NCBI RefSeq assembly: GCF_003711225.1
Contig: NZ_CP031030.1
Coordinates: 4,712,001-4,776,000 of the forward strand
Direction: 5' to 3'
DNA from: Runella sp. SP2
Lineage (GTDB): Bacteria > Bacteroidota > Bacteroidia > Cytophagales > Spirosomataceae
Length of the DNA stretch: 64,000 nt
Shown: positions 1 to 6,135 of the stretch, piece by piece
How positions within the stretch are numbered: the first letter of the stretch is position 1
Layout of the letters: the number at the start of each line of letters is the position of its first letter
The notes under the pieces: model-generated
Told to the model about the DNA's origin: nothing
What the model saw: the letters and a program-made list of their open reading frames with translations, nothing else
The model's database searches: none
Translations under genes and position numbers: made by a program

Positions 1-49
1 AGCTTCATTGGGAAGTCATTTATTAGATAATTTTTTAATTAACGTACTT

Positions 50-1363
50 TCAATTCATTATTTTTTCTATCTCCTTTAGTTGCTGCTCGCCACACCCACG
101 AGAAAGAATTTTACCAGATTTATCTAATAGTATAAACGTAGGGAAACACCCCACACTCAGCTTCTCTACTAATTTTTCTGGATTCTTTTCATCATTTTTT
201 TCAAATTTATGAACCCAATTCATTTCTTTTTCTTCAATAAATTTCTTGACTTTTTCAATATCTTTATCATGTGCTATACTGATTAATTCAATTTTGTCTT
301 TGTATTTTTGGTAAAACGTTTTAAGTTTTGGTAGTCCAATTATACAAGGGCCGCACCAGGTCCCCCAAAAGTCTAACAATGTGTATTTATTTTTTCGTTT
401 ATTAATATCATACAATTGAATATTTATATCGTAAAATGGAGGTAAAATAATTTGATAACCCGTTCTATATCCTACTTCTACCGTTGAATCACTCCAAATA
501 CGCAATTTTAATGTATCTCCAAATTCAGAAGCTGAAATTATTTTTATTTTTGTATTCTTTTCAAAAACAAATGAATCCCCAATCTTAGGCACTGGCTGAA
601 TAGAAATATTCTTATAGTCAGAAGAATCGCTAAAAATTACATTTTCATTGGAATAATCACCTCCTTTAAAAAAAGTAAAAGGCAAAGTAACAGTATAATA
701 TTTTTCTCCTATATTTATTTTAGAAGTTTTTCTGTCGACAATAGTAAAAAAAACTGTAAGTAGCTCTTTTATTGAATCTCTAATTTGGTAAGATTTATCA
801 AATGGCCTAATTTTTATATTTGATTCTCTGTTGAAAATATTTTTACCATGATAGTATTCATACTTCGCTTTAAATGTCTTTAATGTATCCCAGTTTAATA
901 TTTCTTTTTTTTTATTAATGTCAAAAATTTGAAGTTCATCATCTGCAAAATCTAAATTATTATTACAATCACAAACAACAAATTTTTCCTTTCCTTTTAT
1001 GCCAGAAAATATATAAATACTTTGATTTACATATTTATCTGTCAATTTACTTTCGTCTATTTTATATACTTTTTTTAAAGCAATATAAGTAGAAGAATCT
1101 ATGTCTTTATTTATAATACGAGAATATAAACTCTGCTTTAATTGCATATCAATAACAGACACTGCAAACGTATCCAAGTCATTTAATATCCCCTTGAATT
1201 TTTTAAAAATATCTCTATTCGTTATTAGCCGAGCAGGAGAAGTAAACTTATTCCGATACAAATCACTTTTTGTAACCATTGCAAGAGTAACAGTATCTGC
1301 TTTTTGAGCAAAAATTTTTGTGCTTAAAATTAAAAGCAAAGTAATTATAAATATTTTTTTCAT
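50..1363 (-). CDS. TlpA-like exported thiol-disulfide oxidoreductase
   Basis: This is a 437-residue protein with an N-terminal signal peptide (hydrophobic segment ending IFAQ at about residue 20), so it should act in the periplasm. The C-terminal 130 residues are a thioredoxin fold with the redox motif WCGPC at about residues 336-340 and the cis-proline loop CFPTF near residue 408. The middle 300 residues match no family I can name; members with such an N-terminal extension are common in Bacteroidota. It is transcribed in the same direction as the two Cys-rich peptide genes just upstream, separated by 200 bp that contain a good promoter, so it may be co-regulated rather than strictly co-transcribed. 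Its likely job is reducing or shuffling disulfides, plausibly of the neighbouring peptides; that link is inference. Base composition is clearly more AT-rich than the respiratory genes further on, which suggests acquired DNA. Confidence 0.85.
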   Translation of the reverse strand: MKKIFIITLLLILSTKIFAQKADTVTLAMVTKSDLYRNKFTSPARLITNRDIFKKFKGILNDLDTFAVSVIDMQLKQSLYSRIINKDIDSSTYIALKKVYKIDESKLTDKYVNQSIYIFSGIKGKEKFVVCDCNNNLDFADDELQIFDINKKKEILNWDTLKTFKAKYEYYHGKNIFNRESNIKIRPFDKSYQIRDSIKELLTVFFTIVDRKTSKINIGEKYYTVTLPFTFFKGGDYSNENVIFSDSSDYKNISIQPVPKIGDSFVFEKNTKIKIISASEFGDTLKLRIWSDSTVEVGYRTGYQIILPPFYDINIQLYDINKRKNKYTLLDFWGTWCGPCIIGLPKLKTFYQKYKDKIELISIAHDKDIEKVKKFIEEKEMNWVHKFEKNDEKNPEKLVEKLSVGCFPTFILLDKSGKILSRGCGEQQLKEIEKIMN

Positions 1364-1397
1364 TTTTGGTTTACAATTTTTAACTAAGAAATTATTT

Positions 1398-1429
1398 CAA
1401 ATTTATTTTTTCAAAATACTATAAATCAA
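1398..1429 (-). promoter_or_regulatory. Promoter for the TlpA-like gene
   Basis: Read on the minus strand there is TAAATTTG (1398-1405), a match to the Bacteroidota -7 consensus TAnnTTTG, preceded after 21 bp by TTG (1427-1429). The start codon lies about 35 bp downstream. Motif match only. Confidence 0.45.
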
Positions 1430-1524
1430 TAATTTACAATCAAATAATAACTTGATTTATAAATATTGATTATCTTTGTTTTAGTAATATTAGCAGCTTG
1501 GAATCATAATAGAGCCTAGTTTTT

Positions 1525-1558
1525 ATAGGAGATATACCATTTAATGCATATCTCCTAT
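1525..1558. repeat. Inverted repeat after the peptide genes
   Basis: ATAGGAGATAT (1525-1535) and ATATCTCCTAT (1548-1558) form a perfect 11-bp stem with a 12-nt loop, 5 bp beyond the stop codon of the second peptide gene. On the minus strand it is followed by an A-run rather than a U-run, so it is a weak intrinsic terminator at best. It could instead stabilise the 3' end of the peptide mRNA. Confidence 0.5.
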
Positions 1559-1563
1559 TCTAT

Positions 1564-1803
1564 TTACGCATCACAACCTTTCTCATAGAGTCCACTGTCT
1601 CCACACCCACACCCGATATTATCATCAGCAAAACACCGTACACCCGATTCACATGAGCAGTCAACTTGTAGTCCAGTAGAACTAAGAGGACACGATGCAA
1701 AACATGTATTTGCTGCACCATATCCACCTTTTATACTTTTCATCTGCATTTTATTCAATTCATTTTCAACAAATTGAATAAGGATTTGTTTTAGATTTTT
1801 CAT
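1564..1803 (-). CDS. Cys-rich secreted peptide precursor with double-glycine leader (B)
   Basis: This is a 79-residue precursor. The ATG at 1803 is chosen because it starts a leader of the usual type; the open frame runs further upstream to 1893 but that part overlaps the preceding peptide gene. Residues 1-27 form an amphipathic leader with the motif MQMKSIKGG, ending in Gly-Gly at 26-27, the cleavage signal used by C39 peptidase-containing ABC exporters. The 52-residue core holds eight cysteines, including CSC, CGC and a C-terminal GCDA, an even number that suits four disulfides. The leader closely resembles that of the peptide gene 7 bp upstream, whereas the cores differ strongly. No homologue is recognised by name. 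Its neighbours (VKOR/DsbA fusion, TlpA-like protein) suggest oxidative folding. Toxin, signal or adhesive peptide are all possible. Confidence 0.75.
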   Translation of the reverse strand: MKNLKQILIQFVENELNKMQMKSIKGGYGAANTCFASCPLSSTGLQVDCSCESGVRCFADDNIGCGCGDSGLYEKGCDA

Positions 1804-1810
1804 AATTTTA

Positions 1811-2020
1811 TTATGTTGGTATGCAAAATTTTGTTTCTGTATCTGATTGACATCCACCTCCCAGATCTTCAAAGGTATAACAGCTTGTTCCACTACAACT
1901 TACAGATGGTAAAAGGCCACAATCATTTGTACAACCTGCAGCTTCATACCCTCCTTTAATACCCTTCATTTGTATTTTCGACAGAATACCGTCAGCTAGA
2001 CTAATTAGTATTTTTTTCAT
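1811..2020 (-). CDS. Cys-rich secreted peptide precursor with double-glycine leader (A)
   Basis: This is a 69-residue precursor starting MKKILISLADGIL. The leader ends IQMKGIKGG with Gly-Gly at residues 23-24, followed by YEAAGC. The 45-residue core has six cysteines spaced GC, DC, SC, SC, GC, FC, consistent with three disulfides, and is rich in Gly, Ser and Thr, including a GGG run. The leader is shared with the next gene (QMKxIKGGYxAA), so the same exporter probably processes both. No peptidase-containing ABC exporter lies in this window; it must be encoded elsewhere or beyond the left edge. The tight tandem spacing suggests translational coupling and roughly equal production of the two peptides. 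Confidence 0.75.
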   Translation of the reverse strand: MKKILISLADGILSKIQMKGIKGGYEAAGCTNDCGLLPSVSCSGTSCYTFEDLGGGCQSDTETKFCIPT

Positions 2021-2101
2021 TTTGATTTGTCCTACGGAAACGCCGCATCGTTTTGAAAATTAAACAATTATTTTGTTTACTTGGCCAAGTCACTTTCAGT
2101 A

Positions 2102-2338
2102 TCAATAAGCTATACGTACATAACGATTAAAACCACCTAAGTTATACTTTCAGCTAAATAGACAATCCATTTTCCTTCGAGTTGTTACTGATAATTCAAA
2201 CTCTTCCGATGGATTTCAATCACAAATGGTTATTGTACTTGGTATAGTTTGATTTCGTAATGATTCTACTATTTTATCTATATTTTTTGTACTCTTCCAA
2301 TTAAAAAGTACAATTTTAATGTCGTTTTTCTCATTTTT
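2102..2338 (-). pseudogene. Decayed family 2 glycosyltransferase remnant
   Basis: The 352 bp between the GT1 gene and the peptide genes has no intact gene. One minus-strand frame from 2338 reads IKIVLFNW, then IVESLRNQTIPSTITICD, an in-frame TGA, NPSEEFEL, and after a second TGA, KYNLGGFNRYVRIAY and a third TGA (2102-2104). The order of a beta-strand start, a QT...ICD strand end and an NLGGFxRY segment resembles the N-terminal 80 residues of family 2 glycosyltransferases. There is no start codon in frame and the catalytic half is gone. I read it as the relic of a second glycosyltransferase of this locus. The resemblance is from memory of the family, not a search. Confidence 0.5.
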
Positions 2339-2372
2339 CTATTTTGACAACTAAATTACAACTTACTTATCC

Positions 2373-3668
2373 CTATTTATTTGTCACAGCATCACTTATA
2401 AAATAAGCCTTTATTTGTGAAATTTTGGTACGATAAGCAGAATTGTTGAGAAGATTTTCAATTTTAGCTTTGAGTACTTGAGGAGTTTCATTCCTTAGAT
2501 TGCCCTTGAGTCCCAAGCCATGATAGACTACCCGTGCCGCATTGCCAGGCTGGTCTATTTTTAGATTGAGTGGATAAACCAACATTGGAACTTCGGCAAG
2601 AACACACTCTTTAATACTGTTAAGTCCACCATGCGTTATCATCAAATCACAATGGGGCAATAGCTCCTTTTGAGGTACCCATTCATAAACGCGTAAAGTA
2701 GAGTTACTGGCTTTTAATTTTTGTCCCAACGTACCTGCCGATATGATTAAAAATACATCAGGAAGATTTTTGTGCACCTCTATTACTTTCCTTAAAAAAA
2801 CAATTGCGGCCTGAAAATCAATGGTTTCAAGCGTACCCAACGAGCAAAATACAATACGGTAATTTTGTTTGATGGCTTTTAATTCTTCCCAAAAGGGCCA
2901 TGTACTTCTCTTATTTTCACCAATATTATACCATATATGTCGCTCTCGAGGCAATAGTTTTTTCCACGAATATTCTAATACATTTGGGCAAAGAATCTGC
3001 GTTGAGACTTCGTTCATACCCAAATAGGAAATATTGGCATAGTTGAATAACTTTTTAGGGTCAAGCTTATTTTGACGGGCGATACGTTCCAAAAAATACG
3101 CATCATCCTTACCCAAATAAGCAACTTTAGTAAATAGCCCTTTTGTTCTCTTCGCTGCTTGATATCTCCACCAAAGTAGATTTGCCCAACAACGATATAA
3201 TAAAGAATCCTTAAAAACAGTGTCACAAGTCATGGGCGGAATACCATCGTATTGGCGTACCGAAAGCTTTGTTTGTACCAACTCAACAGAAATACCAAAG
3301 CGTTTCAAGAATACATAATAATAACCCAAGTGTGATTCAATATAAATACAATGAGGCCGTTGTTGTTTAACAATATCCTCAATTGCATGTACTTCTTCCA
3401 AGAATGAACGATAGCGTTTTTTAACAAAAAGAGGATTTAGCCAACTACTCAACAGCACTGCTAACCACACTTTGAGGCTTTTAATATAACTTTCTTTTAC
3501 ATACCTCAAAGGTAGTGTTTCGTAACCCAAACCTTGAGCATAAACTTGTAGGTTGGGGGTAACCGTAACTAGAGTACGATAGCCCTCTTGCTCCAAATAC
3601 TGCCTCAGTCCATTACAGGCATTGTAATGGCTCGAATAAGGTAGGATTATAAAAAGAGCCGTTTTCAT
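2373..3668 (-). CDS. GT1-family (UGT/MGT-like) glycosyltransferase
   Basis: A 431-residue glycosyltransferase of the GT-B fold, the usual length for the macrolide/UDP-glycosyltransferase group. The N-terminal half starts with a hydrophobic strand and a Ser-His-containing loop (YSSHYNACNGL), expected for acceptor binding. The C-terminal half carries the family signature: EWVPQKELLPH near residue 325, then THGGLNSIKE, and a downstream DQPGNAARV segment that contacts the nucleotide sugar. It has no signal peptide, so it should act in the cytoplasm. It lies 29 bp downstream of the C39-like/VKOR/DsbA gene in the same direction, so the two are probably co-transcribed. The context suggests glycosylation of the peptide precursors or a cell-surface acceptor; the acceptor cannot be read from sequence. 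Glycolipid or natural-product glycosylation are alternatives. Confidence 0.85.
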   Translation of the reverse strand: MKTALFIILPYSSHYNACNGLRQYLEQEGYRTLVTVTPNLQVYAQGLGYETLPLRYVKESYIKSLKVWLAVLLSSWLNPLFVKKRYRSFLEEVHAIEDIVKQQRPHCIYIESHLGYYYVFLKRFGISVELVQTKLSVRQYDGIPPMTCDTVFKDSLLYRCWANLLWWRYQAAKRTKGLFTKVAYLGKDDAYFLERIARQNKLDPKKLFNYANISYLGMNEVSTQILCPNVLEYSWKKLLPRERHIWYNIGENKRSTWPFWEELKAIKQNYRIVFCSLGTLETIDFQAAIVFLRKVIEVHKNLPDVFLIISAGTLGQKLKASNSTLRVYEWVPQKELLPHCDLMITHGGLNSIKECVLAEVPMLVYPLNLKIDQPGNAARVVYHGLGLKGNLRNETPQVLKAKIENLLNNSAYRTKISQIKAYFISDAVTNK

Positions 3669-3697
3669 TTTTGTTCGTTTTTTGTTAAACGATTCAT

Positions 3698-5383
3698 TTA
3701 TGTTGATTCGGCCAAATCCGTAGTAAAGTATTGCATAAGATGTGACGCTCCTGTAAGTCCATATAATTCAGGGAGTCTTTTCCCATTCATAAAGAACGTC
3801 GGTGTTCCTTCAATATTAGCCACTTTTGCCCACTTGCAGTGAGCTTCTATTATACTGTCGGGCACAATAGACACATCGGCAAGATACTGTGCCGCCCATG
3901 CGTCGTAGCTTTTTGTAGTTTGGGCGTACCAAGCCGTCATAGCAGCCCCCAAACCCTGCGAGGATACGCCTCCAATGGGTGTTTCAATACCATTTATAGC
4001 TCCTATTTCGGCAATAAATAGGCTTGTCATATGTTTAGCTACTTTTGTCTTACGGCCATCGGGGTCGTGACATACAGCAAAGATAATTTGGGCTTTGAGG
4101 TTTGGATTTTCGGCCAATACCTCCTCCAATTGTGCATGAGCATTGGCACACGGTCCACAATAAGGGTTGGTCACCATCGTAATGGTATGCTCCGCTGCGG
4201 GGTTTCCCAAAACAATCGGCTGTAAATCGGCAGGTATGGGTGGCATTTGTTTTTGCTGCTTGAGCAATGCTTCAAACAACACAGGGTTGTTTTTAAACTT
4301 CCGTAATTCTCGCTGCCATCCGTCAGCTTGTTTTGATTTCAACAGCAATGGTTTGATAATAGGCCAGAGGAGGATAGGAAGCAGAAAAGAAATCCACAGT
4401 CGATAGTCCATAGTCGGCAGTAGCTGTAGGGTGTTTTCTTCCATCATCTCCCAACTTCCAACGGCTACTTCAGCCCAAATCATCACCTGCACCGCCACAC
4501 ACAACGGACACCACTGCTTGGCCACTCGCCACTGGTACCAGATAGACCAAAAAGTGTAAGGTAAAGCCAAGAATGACAAAATGTCGAGGGTAGATTGCAA
4601 AATGTCGAATTGGGTTTCTTTATGCCCCATTACTAACGTTATCCATCCTCCCATAAAGTAAAAAAAGCCTATTTCGCTCCAACCTAACCATGAGGTAATT
4701 TTGGCAGCAGGGGAAGTCAGAATATGGTTACAGTCGGTTTTTTGGTTGATTCGACAAAGAGAATCGGTAAAGTCGTTGGTTTTTCCGTACTGTACTGATA
4801 AGAGCAAGGCAGTCAATATCACCCCAGTGGCTTTCAAGCCCAATAATACCCCTGTAGATACATCAGGACTTTGGAACATTCCTAACGCTGTCAGCATTAT
4901 AAAACCTACCAACACTAATGGCCAGCGGAGGCTTTCGAGTTGTTCTTTTTGGCGTTTTTTGGCATAATCGTTTTCACCTGAGGCTTCGTTGGGCTCGGCA
5001 ATGAACACCACACCCGACCATTTTTTGAGAAACTCTTCGCGGGATTCAGTAAAGCGTTTGCCTTTTTCGTTACGGTAGATGAAGACATCAGCAGTAGCAG
5101 ATTCTATTAGCACAAATGTGCCTCCATTGGTACGCAGGTGCGCTATATAAGGTACCTGCAACAATGCCAACTGTTCGGCATCAATGCGCAGGGCGGCATT
5201 TTCAATGTGATAACGATCGAGGGTATCGCCCAAACTCAACAAACTGGGATAATCGGGATGCTGTTCGAGCGCAGCACGCAAGCTAGTAAGTGTAAGGTTT
5301 GGGTGTAGGTTACGTAGATACCCCCAAGCTACTCCAAGTAAGTTTTCTCGATCGGTAAAAGAGTTTAGTCGTAGAGCCATCAT
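3698..5383 (-). CDS. C39-like / VKOR / DsbA fusion: membrane disulfide-forming enzyme
   Basis: A three-part protein of about 561 residues. Numbers here count from the furthest upstream ATG (5407); I prefer the ATG at 5383 or 5380 because a -7 box overlaps the upstream one. Residues 20-135 resemble a C39 peptidase domain (HPDYPSLLSLGDTLD, then YIAHLRTNGGTFVLI) but lack the catalytic Cys near the start, while the His is present. Residues 160-355 are a vitamin K epoxide reductase domain with several membrane segments, loop cysteines C218 and C226 and the active CPLC at 300-303. Residues 390-560 are a DsbA/thioredoxin domain with CGPC at 417-420 and a cis-Pro GTPTFF. VKOR would reoxidise the DsbA domain with quinone, which then oxidises substrate peptides. 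The dead C39-like domain may hold double-glycine leaders (inference). Confidence 0.9.
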   Translation of the reverse strand: MMALRLNSFTDRENLLGVAWGYLRNLHPNLTLTSLRAALEQHPDYPSLLSLGDTLDRYHIENAALRIDAEQLALLQVPYIAHLRTNGGTFVLIESATADVFIYRNEKGKRFTESREEFLKKWSGVVFIAEPNEASGENDYAKKRQKEQLESLRWPLVLVGFIMLTALGMFQSPDVSTGVLLGLKATGVILTALLLSVQYGKTNDFTDSLCRINQKTDCNHILTSPAAKITSWLGWSEIGFFYFMGGWITLVMGHKETQFDILQSTLDILSFLALPYTFWSIWYQWRVAKQWCPLCVAVQVMIWAEVAVGSWEMMEENTLQLLPTMDYRLWISFLLPILLWPIIKPLLLKSKQADGWQRELRKFKNNPVLFEALLKQQKQMPPIPADLQPIVLGNPAAEHTITMVTNPYCGPCANAHAQLEEVLAENPNLKAQIIFAVCHDPDGRKTKVAKHMTSLFIAEIGAINGIETPIGGVSSQGLGAAMTAWYAQTTKSYDAWAAQYLADVSIVPDSIIEAHCKWAKVANIEGTPTFFMNGKRLPELYGLTGASHLMQYFTTDLAEST

Positions 5384-5404
5384 AACGGAAATGATTTGAT
5401 AGTA

Positions 5405-5412
5405 CAAACATA
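5405..5412 (-). promoter_or_regulatory. -7 promoter element for the VKOR-glycosyltransferase genes
   Basis: The minus strand reads TATGTTTG here, a full match to TAnnTTTG. At the expected -33 position (about 5432) there is no TTG; the first operator half-site TTATCA begins there instead. A transcript would start near 5398, so the gene should begin at 5383/5380, not 5407. Confidence 0.5.
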
Positions 5413-5432
5413 ACTAACCATCTCATACCTTC

Positions 5433-5472
5433 TTATCAGGATTTTTGATAAAATTATCAGTTATTCTGATAA
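5433..5472. promoter_or_regulatory. Tandem operator-like inverted repeats
   Basis: Two copies of TTATCA-N7-TGATAA (5433-5451 and 5454-5472) sit side by side with a 21-bp period, two turns of the helix. Each is a perfect 6-bp dyad, and their inner arms make a third dyad across the centre. They lie directly upstream of the -7 box of the VKOR-fusion gene, where a -33 element would be. The best candidate ligand is the XRE regulator encoded on the other side of the same intergenic region. Confidence 0.6.
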
Positions 5473-5655
5473 AATAAAACTATTCTACCTTGGTAAAATT
5501 ATATTTATAGCCATTTTGACGTATCTTTTCTTCACTTTGTATCGTTTTTTTTACCGTTTGATAAGTTTTTCAACTAAATATCTTATTTACGTTTTTTTTT
5601 AGTTTTATTTGTAATTACAACACTCTACCCTGCAAAAGTAAAATAATAGAACCCA

Positions 5656-5674
5656 CTTATCTATCATAAGATAG
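5656..5674. promoter_or_regulatory. Nested dyads upstream of the XRE gene
   Basis: CTTATCTATCATAAGATAG contains CTTAT/ATAAG and CTATC/GATAG dyads and lies 56 bp before the XRE start codon. It shares the TTATC core with the tandem repeats at 5433-5472, suggesting autoregulation. A minus-strand -7-like TACTTTTG (5633-5640) lies just inside. The rest of the 5408-5729 interval is AT-rich with no gene. Confidence 0.4.
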
Positions 5675-5729
5675 CTGAGGAAGTATGGCTTTGGCAAAAT
5701 CATTAGACCACATCTAATTTTTATACGGT

Positions 5730-6059
5730 ATGAGCATTGGTGAAAAACTACGAAAACGACGTTATGATCTCGGAAAAACGCAAGAATGGGTTGCTTTTGA
5801 GTTGGGTAGTGCCATGAAAGTAAAAGTAAGCCAGCCAACCATCAACAATTGGGAAAACAACAAATCTCACCCCTCACTCTTTCAATTACAGGCATTGGCC
5901 ACAACGCTTCGCACTAGCGTATCCTACTTCATTTCAGAAACAGAAACAGAAACAGAAAAATGGCGTAAGTTAGCTGAAGAATACGCCGAACGCTGCCGAA
6001 TGCTTGAAAAAATGAATGTGATGTTACTAAAAGAAATTGAGCAGCTGCGCGGTGAATAA
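5730..6059 (+). CDS. XRE-family helix-turn-helix regulator
   Basis: A 109-residue cytoplasmic DNA-binding protein. Residues 1-65 are a helix-turn-helix of the Cro/CI type (SIGEKLRKRRYDLGKTQEWVA, then KVSQPTINNWENN). Residues 70-109 form a predicted coiled coil with heptad-like Leu/Met spacing, suitable for dimerisation. The two are joined by ETETETE, encoded by four copies of CAGAAA at 5935-5958. It is divergent from the peptide-maturation genes and separated from them by operator-like dyads, which makes it the likely controller of that locus. A perfect terminator hairpin follows the stop codon. Whether it activates or represses is not readable; the missing -33 box on the target promoter favours activation. 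Confidence 0.85.
   Translation: MSIGEKLRKRRYDLGKTQEWVAFELGSAMKVKVSQPTINNWENNKSHPSLFQLQALATTLRTSVSYFISETETETEKWRKLAEEYAERCRMLEKMNVMLLKEIEQLRGE
5935..5958 (+). repeat. Four in-frame CAGAAA hexanucleotide repeats
   Basis: Four perfect copies of CAGAAA lie inside the XRE gene. Slippage would add or remove two residues (Glu-Thr) without shifting the frame, changing the linker between the DNA-binding domain and the coiled coil. Confidence 0.85.
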
Positions 6060-6074
6060 TACCATCCACTAAAA

Positions 6075-6106
6075 AAAAGCAGAGGCTCTCTCGAACCTCT
6101 GCTTTT
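6075..6106. terminator. Bidirectional intrinsic terminator
   Basis: AAAAGCAGAGG and CCTCTGCTTTT form a perfect 11-bp stem with a 10-nt loop, with A-run before and T-run after. It lies between the convergent XRE gene (plus) and PorE-like gene (minus) and can serve both. Confidence 0.85.
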
Positions 6107-6135
6107 CTAATAACTCACCTTCAAAACATCTATTT

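Noticed and set aside
1564-2020. Calling the peptides lanthipeptides or glycocins
   Set aside because: No lanthipeptide synthetase, radical SAM enzyme or intact family 2 glycosyltransferase is present. Only the Gly-Gly leader and Cys content are seen, so a neutral name is used.
2080-2338. Reading the in-frame TGA codons of the glycosyltransferase remnant as Trp or selenocysteine
   Set aside because: TGA is an ordinary stop for other genes here (for example at 50-52), no SECIS-like structure is evident, there is no start codon, and the catalytic half is missing. Decay is the simpler reading.
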